Part shown: piece after piece, positions 9,169 through 17,674 of the stretch
How positions within the stretch are numbered: position 1 is the stretch's first letter
Layout of the letters: every line of letters starts with the position of its first letter
Assembly: GCF_017409525.1 (NCBI RefSeq)
Contig: NZ_JAFQSO010000010.1
Location: 1 to 37,610 of the forward strand
Direction: 5' to 3'
Origin: Methanobrevibacter sp.
Lineage (GTDB): Archaea > Methanobacteriota > Methanobacteria > Methanobacteriales > Methanobacteriaceae
DNA: 37,610 bases
Notes under the pieces: generated by a model
Seen by the model: only the letters and a program-made list of their open reading frames with translations
Told to the model about the DNA's origin: nothing
Databases searched by the model: none
Position numbers and translations under genes: made by a program

Positions 9169-11157
9169 ATGAAAAAGTTTTTGAGTGATGCATTAAAATT
9201 CCAATGGAAAACAATATTAATTATTTTCGCATTACTGATTATTCAGACATTTTTTCAAATGGAGATAATTGATCTGTTTAGCACGGCTTTAACTGGAGTT
9301 AAAGAACAAAAAATAGACTTGCTTTTCAAATCAGGATTATGTATGCTAGTGTATACTGCCTTTGTGATGATTTCCATTTATATCGTCTCTTTTCTCTCAA
9401 CAAGAGTGGCTTCAAAAGCGGCATATACTATACGTGAGAAAATATTTCATATTCTAATGAACTTGCCTGATGAGGAAATTGCTAACTTTAAAATTTCAGG
9501 GCTAACCACACGATCGACCAGAGGAATGTCCTCGGAACAGGGATTTATAGTGATAATACTCACACAATTAATGCTGATTCCAGTTACACTCGTAGCAATT
9601 ATATATGAAATAGCATTGATTGATGGGACTTATGCAATATTCTTCCTGTCATTTGTTGGCGTTCTTTCCATAATCGTAATTTTTAGAATGAAACAAATTG
9701 TTAAAATATTTTTCAGAGCTAAAAAGACATATGGGAAGTTAAACCTGATGTTTCTGTCTAAGATTACTGATATTGCCTGCAGGATTCCATTTAATAAACA
9801 GGAGTATGAAGTTGAATTTGAAAAGGCATGTGAGAATTCCTATGATAAAAATGTTAAGTATATCTTAAGTCAATATTACCTGGGGCCAGTATTATTGTGG
9901 GGTTTATATGCTATTGTTTTGATTACATTTGCAATGATTAATTCAGGATATACAATTGGCTTTGAAACTGACAGTGTTGTTGATTCATTTATTATTCTGA
10001 TATATGTTGCCTACTTTGTTTCTACCTTGACATTTGTTCCAAATCTAATTGACAGGTGGCCACGTGCATATGCCACTTCCGTGCGTTTAGAGGAAGTTCT
10101 GAATCTTGAAGATAAAATCATAAAATCTGAAAACACAAATGATTATCCAAAAGAAATAGAAATCGCTGAGGGAGATATTGATTGTGAGGATAAGGGCTTA
10201 TGGGCTGAAAGGAAAGACCTCATCCAAAAATTTTGTAGAATATTGAAAGACGATAAGGCCAAAACAATAATATCCATGATTTTACTTACGGCATCTACGT
10301 TGTGTATGGTTTATGCTCCTAAAGTTGCAGGGAAGACGGTTGATTTATTGAGTTCTAACGTGAATTCATCTAACGATGTTGCCATCTACACCAATCTTGC
10401 CTTGTTGCTGGCATTATATTCTGTAGGGTATCTGTTTAAGTTGACTCCAAAGAGAATTATGGGAATTACCGGTGAAAAGGTTGCATATAATTTAAGAATG
10501 AAATTATTTGACAAGATTGACCTTATCGGTTCAGGGTTCATTCAGGAAAATTCAAAGGGTCAGATTCTATCCAGATTGAACAATGATGTGATGAACATCA
10601 GGGAGTTCGTTTCTTCACGTATCTCTGAAATTTTTGCACAAATCCTATCGATAGTCCTTGTAGGGGTATTTATTTTGATGACAGACGTTAGATTGAGCCT
10701 GGTTTATTTGGTTATATTGCCGGTTTATATCCTCTGCTTTTATATATGTGACGTTAAATCTAGAGCTCATTATGATGGTCATCAAAAGCAGTTGGGCCGA
10801 TTGATGAGCTATTTTGAAAGAGGGCTGTCAAATCGTCATTCGTTCCATGAAAAAGGGTTTAAAAAAATCAATCAAACTGTAATTGATAATTATATAAAAT
10901 CCAGAAACGTTACTAATGTTATGGAGCCTATTACAACCTTTTTAACAAATGTAAGTAATATAACTGTCTATATTGCGGGGGTTTATCTTTTATCAGTTAA
11001 TGAAATACAGCTGGGAACCCTATTGGCGATTATCATGTATGGGCAATTAATGACAAAACCTATTAAGAAACTAAGCACATCAATGGCTTCTATTGAAACT
11101 GCATTTTCAAGTATCAAAAGGATATTTGCAATTATTGACTATCAAAAGGATGAATAG
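9169..11157 (+). CDS. Double ABC-exporter membrane domain protein lacking both ATPase domains
   Basis: About 662 residues from the internal ATG at 9169; an upstream in-frame ATG at 9130 adds 13 residues without a clear ribosome binding site. Two consecutive type I ABC exporter transmembrane domains are visible. The first is about residues 1-325, with RVASKAAYTIREKIFHILMNLP and the following membrane helices. The second is about 360-660, with ITGEKVAYNLRMKLFDKI, ENSKGQILSRLNNDVMNI and the closing SSIKRIFAIID. Each ends where a nucleotide-binding domain normally begins, yet there is no Walker A, LSGGQ or Walker B anywhere. A linker of about 40 residues replaces NBD1, and a stop codon replaces NBD2. 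It could be a remnant kept open, or a membrane partner that borrows or works without ATPases. Fold assignment is strong; function is unknown. Confidence 0.8.
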   Translation: MKKFLSDALKFQWKTILIIFALLIIQTFFQMEIIDLFSTALTGVKEQKIDLLFKSGLCMLVYTAFVMISIYIVSFLSTRVASKAAYTIREKIFHILMNLPDEEIANFKISGLTTRSTRGMSSEQGFIVIILTQLMLIPVTLVAIIYEIALIDGTYAIFFLSFVGVLSIIVIFRMKQIVKIFFRAKKTYGKLNLMFLSKITDIACRIPFNKQEYEVEFEKACENSYDKNVKYILSQYYLGPVLLWGLYAIVLITFAMINSGYTIGFETDSVVDSFIILIYVAYFVSTLTFVPNLIDRWPRAYATSVRLEEVLNLEDKIIKSENTNDYPKEIEIAEGDIDCEDKGLWAERKDLIQKFCRILKDDKAKTIISMILLTASTLCMVYAPKVAGKTVDLLSSNVNSSNDVAIYTNLALLLALYSVGYLFKLTPKRIMGITGEKVAYNLRMKLFDKIDLIGSGFIQENSKGQILSRLNNDVMNIREFVSSRISEIFAQILSIVLVGVFILMTDVRLSLVYLVILPVYILCFYICDVKSRAHYDGHQKQLGRLMSYFERGLSNRHSFHEKGFKKINQTVIDNYIKSRNVTNVMEPITTFLTNVSNITVYIAGVYLLSVNEIQLGTLLAIIMYGQLMTKPIKKLSTSMASIETAFSSIKRIFAIIDYQKDE

Positions 11158-11580
11158 TTAATACTGAAGATATTTTATATGATAAATGACTGTTTTATAT
11201 CATTCCTAGAAACTTAAGATTTTTCAGATGAAATTTTTCATACTCATTTTGAATAAATAGTTTCTGGTCAATATACGTTCTTGTTTTCCAATTGCTTGGC
11301 TAGAAATCGTTTGAAAATCATTCGACAGCATGATTGTGAAAAACATTATCGCTTCTGTATATGCTGTACAGCTTCTTTGAGTAAGAATATATGCATATGT
11401 TCTTTTGAGTCATTTTTCCATCTCTAATAAATCTATTATCTTCTGCAGTATATTTTTTTGATATAAAACAATCATATAATCTGATCTTAGACAAACCGGT
11501 CAAAAGAATACTTCAGAACTAACTTATCTCAAAAAATTTCAAATCAACAAAGTTTTTGAAAGAGTCTGAAATAAAGGGTA
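11158..11580. other. Intergenic stretch, possible gene relic on the minus strand
   Basis: No plus-strand ORF. On the minus strand, 11318-11503 reads as a 61-codon ORF (LSKIRLYDCFISKKYTAED..), and a second frame continues the coding-like pattern toward about 11220. This suggests the frameshifted end of an unidentified gene. There is no recognisable ABC ATPase remnant here, although an NBD would be expected downstream of the preceding gene. Confidence 0.3.
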
Positions 11581-11581
11581 A

Positions 11582-11840
11582 AATAAAAGTAATAAAAATA
11601 TATATGCTTATTGGTTGTATAGTATAATTTGAGAGCTAAAAGTACTAAATATTTTGTATAGTATACGGGCAAAATCCTTTGTACATAATTTGAGTGTTAT
11701 TTTACTTATTAATCATTAATATTAAGTTTTTTATTCATTAACTTAATATAACTTATTTTAAGATTTTATTAATAGTAATAGGTTTATATTTTTAAAAAAT
11801 AAGTCTTTTTTTAAGGAATTAATTTGGCCTTTTTTAGTAG
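11582..11840 (+). repeat. Dispersed repeat, copy C (long form)
   Basis: TATA-like AAAAATATATATGCTT (about 11594-11609), then GAGAGCTAAAAGTACTAAAT (from 11631), ATTTTGTATAG, TATACGGGCAAAATCC and about 170 bp of further homology to copies A and J. It ends in a T-run that starts at 11830. From GAGCT (11633) to that run is 197 nt, the same as in copy J. A further AT-rich tail to about 11930 is also similar to copy J. It could be a small non-coding transcript of about 200 nt. It lies upstream of the DUF2115 pair on the same strand. Confidence 0.8.
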
Positions 11841-12017
11841 GTATTTATATTTTGTATAGTTTTTTCACTATATTGACTTCATATTTTTAGTAAATTTTTT
11901 GATTAATTATTATGAAAAACATTCATTAATTATTTTTATATTTAATGTTTCGAATAATGTCAACTTAATATTTTGTATTTAGTATTTTTCTAAAATGTTT
12001 TAAATTAAAAGTTCATT

Positions 12018-12027
12018 CTATATAAAT
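12018..12027 (+). promoter_or_regulatory. TATA box for a probably leaderless transcript
   Basis: CTATATAAAT lies about 25-30 bp before the ATG at 12052, and no ribosome binding site precedes that ATG. This spacing places the transcription start at or next to the start codon. Confidence 0.55.
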
Positions 12028-12051
12028 CATAATCGTAAATAGTATATATTC

Positions 12052-12540
12052 ATGACTTACAGACAAATTTTTATGAAAGCAAGTGAATTAATTGAAGAAA
12101 TAAGGGAAAACCTAAAGGATTATCCAATTGAATACTTGAGAAACAAGGCAACAGATGACAGATACAAGGATCCTATAACCAAAAGTCTCGCCAAATACAA
12201 TTCTGAAGCATGGGATGAAATTTTCGCCATCAACATCACAGATGACTTTGAAATAAAAGATGGTGTAGTTAATAACTTCAAAAATGATATCGACTTTTAC
12301 TTTGACACTTATGCAGGAGGGGATGAAGAGACAAGAGAATTTACAAAATACATCTCACTTTATCTGGCGCTCATTGCAAAAAGACCTCTCCATCCTGTCG
12401 GTGACAATCCGACAAAAGACCAGGTGTTTCTGCAAAACGGAGAGTACAAATGCAAATCCCGAATAATGAGCATTAAAGAGGAAAATTCAATGTGCAGATA
12501 TTGTGTCTGCAAAAACGCAGGTTTAGCTTTCGGATTCTAG
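12052..12540 (+). CDS. DUF2115 (UPF0305) family protein
   Basis: 162 residues. Assigned to the methanogen-specific UPF0305/DUF2115 family from overall pattern: a helical N-terminal half, the KRPLHPVGDNPTKDQVF segment, and a C-terminal cysteine cluster CRYCVCKN that may bind metal. No function is known for the family. An internal ATG at 12073 (MKASELIEEI) is an alternative start, but the TATA box at 12018-12027 suits a leaderless ATG at 12052. A paralogue follows after 10 nt, forming a two-gene operon. Confidence 0.72.
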   Translation: MTYRQIFMKASELIEEIRENLKDYPIEYLRNKATDDRYKDPITKSLAKYNSEAWDEIFAINITDDFEIKDGVVNNFKNDIDFYFDTYAGGDEETREFTKYISLYLALIAKRPLHPVGDNPTKDQVFLQNGEYKCKSRIMSIKEENSMCRYCVCKNAGLAFGF

Positions 12541-12550
12541 GAGAGCCACA

Positions 12551-13101
12551 ATGACAGATGAATACATTGAAATGTATGATGAACTTTCAAATCTCATTTC
12601 AAAAGATAAAAGCATAAAAGCATTTTCAGTTTTGGAAATTTTGAAAAAGTATTCATCAGACATTTCAGTATTTGATATGATGGAATTTACCTCGCAAGTG
12701 ATAAAAGAAAATCAATACGTCCAGGAAAACTACAGAAAAGACAGCGAAAAATCATACATCGAATCATTCCTAATGCGCATCAAAGATATTTCAAACGACA
12801 GCAATTCATATAATCATGATATCGACAAGAAATCATTCAGCGAAGCAATTGAAATTTTAAGAACACATTATGAAACCGCGATACATGACAGCAAACCTAA
12901 AGTAGCATTGATATTTGAAATAGCTTCAATTTACACAACATTCATTTTAGAAGAACCAATCCATCCTGTGGGCACACCATTTCCAGGATCACTGAAAGTT
13001 GAAGAAAAAACGGTACATTTCTATGCCCGGTAAAGGATGCAAACATCGACACGCCAAATGCCGTATGCAATATCTGCCTCTCAGAACAGCTTGACTTTTA
13101 A
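12551..13101 (+). pseudogene. Second DUF2115 paralogue, frameshifted near its C-terminus
   Basis: ATG 12551 follows AGGAGA. The frame stays open for 160 codons to TAA at 13031-13033 and ends TVHFYAR. One base out of frame, from about 13023, the sequence continues as CPVKDANIDTPNAV then CNICLSEQLDF, stopping at 13099-13101. This is the expected DUF2115 cysteine-containing tail, so one base is missing at TTCTATGCCCGG (a TTCTATTGCCCGG would restore it). The truncated product would lose the Cys..CxxC end but keep the EPIHPVG segment. It may be a real mutation or a sequencing slip. The bulk of the protein would still be made. Confidence 0.75.
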
Positions 13102-13155
13102 ACCAAACAAAACCATCAGCATTAACAATCAAATATCTAATTATGATTCACATTT

Positions 13156-13270
13156 CCACTTTAAAAACACCAAAATATTTTGATAAGATTTATGAACTGA
13201 TACTAAATATTATAATCTAAGAGCTAAAAGTAGTAAATATTTTGTATAATATATGGGCAAAATGAAATCC
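13156..13270 (+). repeat. Dispersed repeat, copy D, with extended left arm
   Basis: Core GAGCTAAAAGTAGTAAAT (13221 on), ATTTTGTATAA, TATATGGGCAAAAT. The preceding ~65 bp (TTTAAAAACACCAAAATATTT, GATAAGATTTATG, ATATTATAATCTAA) match the sequence before copy G at 24264, so D and G share a longer left arm that other copies lack. It lies between the 3' ends of convergent genes, so it is not a promoter of either neighbour. Confidence 0.78.
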
Positions 13271-13348
13271 ATATTATTTTTGGGTTATTTAATTCATTAC
13301 TCATTTATATAAATTACATTCTATGTTTCCAATAAGATAATGTTAAAA

Positions 13349-13828
13349 TTATAATTCAATATAGTATGGGCAGATGTTTTCAAAACGATTGTCTTTTGTT
13401 TTAAATCCCTTTGGAATAGTCCCTAATTGTTTGAAACCCAGTTTTTCGTATAGGTGACGCGCCGCATGATTTGTTTCAACGACAGCATTGTATTGCAGTA
13501 TCAAAAATCCCTTATCCTTTGCAACATTCATGGAGTCCAATACTAATTTTTCTCCAATGTGTTTTCCGCGCATAGATGATGATACGGCATAGCTTGCATT
13601 TGCAATGTGGCTGCATCTTCCCACATTATTCGGATGGAGAATATAGAGTCCGACCACCTTTTTGTTTAAAATAGCTACTCCTGTATATGTTTGTGATGAA
13701 AAGAAATCTTTTCCGGTGTTTAAATTCAGAATATCCTCCTGGGGAAATGCAATTCCTTCCTCAACTATTTCATTCCAAATTTCAATCATTTCTTCAATGT
13801 CGCTGTCACAAAATTCCCTAATCTTCAT
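13349..13828 (-). CDS. GNAT family N-acetyltransferase
   Basis: 159 residues. The acetyl-CoA binding motif A is visible as SSSMRGKHIGEKLVLDSM (pattern R-x-x-x-I-G), and motif B ends in AARHLYEKLGFKQLGTIPKGF, as in phosphinothricin- or ribosomal-type acetyltransferases. The substrate cannot be told. ATG 13828 has no ribosome binding site. Single-gene unit, convergent with the DUF2115 genes. Confidence 0.88.
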   Translation of the reverse strand: MKIREFCDSDIEEMIEIWNEIVEEGIAFPQEDILNLNTGKDFFSSQTYTGVAILNKKVVGLYILHPNNVGRCSHIANASYAVSSSMRGKHIGEKLVLDSMNVAKDKGFLILQYNAVVETNHAARHLYEKLGFKQLGTIPKGFKTKDNRFENICPYYIEL

Positions 13829-13963
13829 TGATTAATATTTTACTTGCTACACAATAATAATGTTAATGTTAAAGACGCCATCAGAAATTAACTATCTTTT
13901 AATCAGCCCATTAATGTAATATATATAATGCATTTTAAACAAAAGTTAGTGGAGGTTATTGTT

Positions 13964-14647
13964 ATGAAGGCTATATTTATCAATGGCAGTCCGCGCAAGA
14001 AGTGGAGCACCTATCAGATGCTTGAAAAGGCAATGGAGGGTGCCAAAGAAGCCGGTGCTGAAGCGGAATTTATCAATCTTTATGATTATGACTTTAAAGG
14101 GTGCAGGAGCTGTTTTGCATGCAAGCTTATAAATGCAAAGACAAACGGATTATGCGCAATCAGAGATGATTTAAGACCAGTCCTTGAAAAGGCATTGAAT
14201 GCTGATGTTATAGTGATTGGAAGCCCAGTATATTTTTATTTCAATACTGGTGTTTCAAGATCATTCATGGAACGCCTGATGTTTCCTGTCCTATCCTACA
14301 ATCCGAAGGTCAATGAAAAGACTGGCGAACTTGAAAGCAGTCTGCTCGATAGGACTGTTCCAACCGCTATGATTTACACAACCGGCGCACCAGAGGAAAT
14401 GGCCGCACAGGAATTTAAACATGCGCTTGAAGTAAACGCACATTTTCTTGAAACAATCTACGGGTACACAGAAACGCTATACACTTACCAGACATACCAG
14501 TTCACTGACTATTCAAAATATGACATGATGGAAGGGGTTGAGGAAGTCAGGCGAAAGCAAAGGGGCGAACAGTTCCCTAAAGATTTGGAAAAAGCTTTTG
14601 AGTTAGGCAAAAGACTGGTTGAAAAGGCAAAAGAGTTACAAGAATAG
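13964..14647 (+). CDS. Flavodoxin-fold NAD(P)H-dependent oxidoreductase with cysteine motif
   Basis: 227 residues. It begins MKAIFINGSPRKKWSTYQML, the FMN-phosphate loop of the NADPH-dependent FMN reductase / iron-sulfur flavoprotein group. GCRSCFACK followed by GLCAIRDD (residues about 45-65) gives a C-x2-C-x2-C..C set as in iron-sulfur flavoproteins, although spacing differs from the classical Isf cluster, so cluster binding is uncertain. GSPVYFYFNTGVSRSFMERL matches the second flavin-contacting segment. ATG 13964 follows GGAGGT at proper distance; an upstream ATG at 13928 is disfavoured. Probably reduces electron carriers, quinones or nitro compounds. 14648-14862 downstream holds no clear gene. 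Confidence 0.85.
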   Translation: MKAIFINGSPRKKWSTYQMLEKAMEGAKEAGAEAEFINLYDYDFKGCRSCFACKLINAKTNGLCAIRDDLRPVLEKALNADVIVIGSPVYFYFNTGVSRSFMERLMFPVLSYNPKVNEKTGELESSLLDRTVPTAMIYTTGAPEEMAAQEFKHALEVNAHFLETIYGYTETLYTYQTYQFTDYSKYDMMEGVEEVRRKQRGEQFPKDLEKAFELGKRLVEKAKELQE

Positions 14648-14862
14648 TTCTCAAATCAAATCTAAAATAGAGTCTGCGGCATTAACGGTTGCGAATTTAG
14701 AAGTTTTTTCCATTGCACTATTATATGCAAGGGTTGAAAGACAATCATCATTAATGATGGATGATGTTAATGTGAAATATGTTTCAGGAAATCGAAACTA
14801 AAAAATTAGCTGTTGGTTTAAATGGCCGATTATGCTAAAATTAAAAAAGGAAATTGAAAGGA

Positions 14863-15495
14863 TTATTTTTCAAATAACCTTTCAGGGTTTGTTAAATATT
14901 TTTCCGTGTTTTCATAGAACAGCTTGAAATGCCATCCGAAGATGAATACATGGCTTGCAGTCACAGAAATGGGTATTTTTCCGTCAACCAGTTTTCCCCA
15001 GCTGATTACCGGCATTATCTGATTTGGGCTTGCGATGATGTTTGTCATTGAATCGAAGTCAATCCATGGAATGCAAGACAAGTTTGCAATTGGAAGCTCA
15101 TCTCTCATCATAGGTTCAACCAGAAACTGATTGTCTTCAATGTTTGTTTTCTTGTTTTCAACATAATCATTCCATTCATGAATATCTTCAAACTCGGATG
15201 GTGGAACGATTTCAATTTCACGAATGCTATGGTCTTCCTGCATTATCGGGCTGACAGCATTGATGTGGTCATATTCAATGACATTACCGTCCATGATTCT
15301 TAATTTGAATTCAGGTATTTCATTTATTGCTTCCAGAATGCATGCTGCTGTCAGATTAAAGAATGGAATGTTTTCTTTTTTCGACATTTCATAGCATTCC
15401 CTTGCTTTGACTCTTGCTGTCATTGAATATCGTGATGTTAAAAAATCGCCGAATGGCAATTCATCAGCTTTTATGTCTGTTATTTTGTATTTCAT
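14863..15495 (-). CDS. Chloramphenicol acetyltransferase-like acyltransferase
   Basis: 210 residues, the length of CAT trimers. The family pattern runs from FTSRYSMTARVKA-like N-terminal sequence, through SCIPWIDFDSMTN, to the active-site stretch IPISVTASHVFIFGWH near residue 180. The catalytic histidine (SHV) is kept, but the following HHAVxDG-type Asp-Gly is FG here: the structurally important aspartate is phenylalanine. Acetylation of chloramphenicol is therefore doubtful and another acyl acceptor is likely. Its ATG overlaps the stop of the upstream MATE gene by 4 nt (15492-15495), so the two are translated together. Confidence 0.82.
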   Translation of the reverse strand: MKYKITDIKADELPFGDFLTSRYSMTARVKARECYEMSKKENIPFFNLTAACILEAINEIPEFKLRIMDGNVIEYDHINAVSPIMQEDHSIREIEIVPPSEFEDIHEWNDYVENKKTNIEDNQFLVEPMMRDELPIANLSCIPWIDFDSMTNIIASPNQIMPVISWGKLVDGKIPISVTASHVFIFGWHFKLFYENTEKYLTNPERLFEK

Positions 15496-16862
15496 GCTTT
15501 CACCAGCTTACCTAAATAATTGTTTGCATATATAATAGCTATTAATCCGCCGATTGTGTATCCGACAAGTATTCCGAACCATACTCCATTTATTCCCCAG
15601 TTTAAGACGATTCCAAATAGCACTGCAAAGGCGGTTGCACATATTGCCTCACGAATAATCGTAAATATCAGTGAGTGTGTTCCCTTTCCCAGTCCCTGGA
15701 ATACGTATGTTGAAATGACCCCTCCCGGAAATACTATAAAGAACCATGCGAATATGTGGAAAAATTCAATTGTCGGTTCCAACAGTCTTGAGCTTGCTCC
15801 ATATGAGAATATGTATGATATTTGTGGTGCAAAGACTAAAAAGATTACGAGTGCCACCACTCCAAGCAGTGTTGCAATCTTCATTGAATAGTCATAAGCT
15901 ATTTTCATGTTTTTGAAGTTCTTTGCCCCGTAGTTTGCGGCAACAATTGATATCAGTGCAGTTGATATTGCCATCATTGGCTCAGTGGCTAATGTCACCA
16001 TTCTCCAGCCGTTTTCAAATACGGCAACCGAATCAGTTGTTGAAACCGCCAGGATTATGAAATGCATTATCGCAGTGATGCATGTTATGAAAATCATCTC
16101 ACAGATTGACGGAATGGCCACCTTAAGCATGTCCTTCATGATAAATGATTCATAACTGAAGTTTGATAATGTCGGATTCAGATATGTGTCCTTTTTGATG
16201 TAAATCCAGTATATGATTATTGCAAGGACAATAGCCAGTGATATGATTGTTGATAGTGCCGCTCCGAACATTTTCATGTTGAAAGTATATATGAAAATCG
16301 GATCCAACACCATGTTAATTATTGCGCACAGAACCATGACATACATTGTCCTTTTTGTATCTCCTTCAGACCTTAAAAGCCCGTACAGTGCATTCGGCAT
16401 CACGACAAATGTGCTTGCGATAAAGTAGATGTGGCCGTAGTCAAGCGCATAGCCTAAACTAGGACCTCTTGCTCCCATCAGCATTAGCAGTTCCTTTGCA
16501 AATACTGAAAATATTGCTGTGACAATGACCGAAAATATTAATGACAGTATCACTCCGTGTGCCGCTGAGTTGTCTGCCAATGTATCGTTTTTCTCTCCGA
16601 TGTATTTGGAAACGACTGATGTTATTCCTGCGCCCAGGCTTGTTCCTATGCTTATTATTAAAAATTCCAACGGTATTACAAATCCGACTGCCGCAAGCTG
16701 GTCTGCACCGAGGCCTGCCACCCAGAATGAATCGATGATATTGTATAGTGAAATTACCATCATTGAAAGCATCAGCGGCAATGACAATTTCAAAACTGCT
16801 TTTTTAGGGTTTCCCCTCAGTAAATTTACTCCCTGTGTTTCCTGTTTAATAGAATCTCCCAT
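15492..16862 (-). CDS. MATE family multidrug efflux transporter
   Basis: 456 residues, about 12 membrane helices in two similar halves. It starts NPKKAVLKLSLPLMLSMMVISLYNIIDSFWVAGLG, the hallmark MATE helix 1, and has GLGKGTHSLIFTIIREAI in the second half. Likely exports drugs or cationic metabolites in exchange for Na+ or H+. ATG 16862 follows TTAGGAGACT. Operon with the CAT-like gene downstream suggests a paired modification-plus-export function, which is inference. Confidence 0.92.
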   Translation of the reverse strand: MGDSIKQETQGVNLLRGNPKKAVLKLSLPLMLSMMVISLYNIIDSFWVAGLGADQLAAVGFVIPLEFLIISIGTSLGAGITSVVSKYIGEKNDTLADNSAAHGVILSLIFSVIVTAIFSVFAKELLMLMGARGPSLGYALDYGHIYFIASTFVVMPNALYGLLRSEGDTKRTMYVMVLCAIINMVLDPIFIYTFNMKMFGAALSTIISLAIVLAIIIYWIYIKKDTYLNPTLSNFSYESFIMKDMLKVAIPSICEMIFITCITAIMHFIILAVSTTDSVAVFENGWRMVTLATEPMMAISTALISIVAANYGAKNFKNMKIAYDYSMKIATLLGVVALVIFLVFAPQISYIFSYGASSRLLEPTIEFFHIFAWFFIVFPGGVISTYVFQGLGKGTHSLIFTIIREAICATAFAVLFGIVLNWGINGVWFGILVGYTIGGLIAIIYANNYLGKLVKA

Positions 16863-17175
16863 AAGATTAGTCTCCTAAAATAAATTGTTTAAAGTGTTGA
16901 ATTTTGAAAAACTATCGAAAGCAGTAGCTAATGGTGTTTACCTAACCAAAAGTTCTAAGATAGTTTTTGGCCTTAAAAAAAGTCTTTTATAATCTTGGGG
17001 ATGCTACTACACAAATACACATAATAATAACTATGGATTAATTCAATATTTAAAAATTTTTATTTAATAGTATGCTGTAAGAGTAAAAAGTAATTGATAT
17101 TTTGTTTAGTATAGCAAATAAAAAATGTTGGATTTTATAAGATGATAGCGACATGCTATCAAATTAGAAATCCGT
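16863..17175. other. Intergenic region with degenerate repeat copy E
   Basis: No gene. At 17077-17115 a worn copy of the dispersed repeat is readable: GTAAGAGTAAAAAGTAATTGAT, then ATTTTGTTTAGTATAGC, which has lost the GGGCAAAATCC end. A T-rich stretch lies upstream of it. Nothing else is visible. Confidence 0.55.
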
Positions 17176-17577
17176 TCATAATTCGTAGGTTTTTGGCGGT
17201 TCGCCTGAAAAATCAGCGATGGTTGCCTTGCCTGAAATTGTGAACACTTCAAATGTTGGGTTTTCACCGGTTTCGTATAATGCTTTTACAAGTTCGTTGG
17301 AGTCAATTACTTTTTGTTTTAATTCTATGCTGTCTGTAAATTCGACTTTGCCTGCAATTCTTAACCATACGAATTCCGGTGTTGCTACAACCATTTCACA
17401 GTTTGGATTTGCATCCAATTCCTTAAACATTGGTTTTGTGTTTGCAGTACAGAAGTATGGTTTTCCGCCCTCTTCAAAATAGAATAAGATCGGTCTTACT
17501 TTTGCATTTCCATCTAATCCACTAGTTGCCAAATATATTAATGAATTTTCTTTTAAAAAGTTTATAACTTCGCTCAT
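17176..17577 (-). CDS. Pyridoxamine 5'-phosphate oxidase-like flavin-binding protein
   Basis: 133 residues in the split-barrel PNPOx family: MSEVINFLKENSLIYLATSGLDGNAKVRPI, then YFCTANTKPMFKEL and a VWLRIAGKVEF strand. It probably binds FMN or F420; the substrate is not clear. ATG 17577 is preferred over the TTG at 17586 because GAGGA lies about 10 nt before it. It has its own TATA box (17622-17632) directly beside palindromic operators (17639-17674) that also occur at the macrodomain/hxlR promoter, so it appears to belong to the same regulon as the sirtuin genes upstream. Confidence 0.87.
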   Translation of the reverse strand: MSEVINFLKENSLIYLATSGLDGNAKVRPILFYFEEGGKPYFCTANTKPMFKELDANPNCEMVVATPEFVWLRIAGKVEFTDSIELKQKVIDSNELVKALYETGENPTFEVFTISGKATIADFSGEPPKTYEL

Positions 17578-17621
17578 TTTTATCAATCCTCATATTTTTG
17601 TAGTTAATAGTTTATTTGAGC

Positions 17622-17632
17622 TTATATAAATG
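17622..17632 (-). promoter_or_regulatory. TATA box of the PNPOx-like gene
   Basis: On the minus strand TTTATATAAGC, about 45-55 bp upstream of ATG 17577, leaving a short leader with the GAGGA site. The operator palindromes begin 7 bp further upstream. Confidence 0.6.
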
Positions 17633-17638
17633 GTTTTT

Positions 17639-17674
17639 GTAACTTTAAAGTTACCTGGTAACTTTTTGGTAACT
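17639..17674. promoter_or_regulatory. Palindromic operator cluster (GTTACC/GGTAAC) at the PNPOx promoter
   Basis: Two overlapping perfect palindromes: GTAACTTTAAAGTTAC (17639-17654) and AGTTACC-T-GGTAACT (17649-17663), plus a further GGTAAC (17668-17673) that runs into the end of the sirtuin gene. The second palindrome matches GTTACCT-GA-AGGTAAC at 19392-19407 in the hxlR/macrodomain intergenic region. A shared 17-bp flank (AAATG.TTTTTGTAACT) also occurs at both sites. Likely binding site of the HxlR regulator; position next to the TATA/BRE suits repression. Confidence 0.72.

Noticed and set aside
14619-14801. 60-codon ORF after the flavodoxin-fold gene
   Set aside because: Overlaps the end of the real gene in another frame, has no ribosome binding site and matches no family I recognise; at most a decayed fragment.
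16213-16878. Plus-strand ORFs opposite the first MATE gene
   Set aside because: Antisense frames of a membrane protein gene; no start signals and no family pattern.
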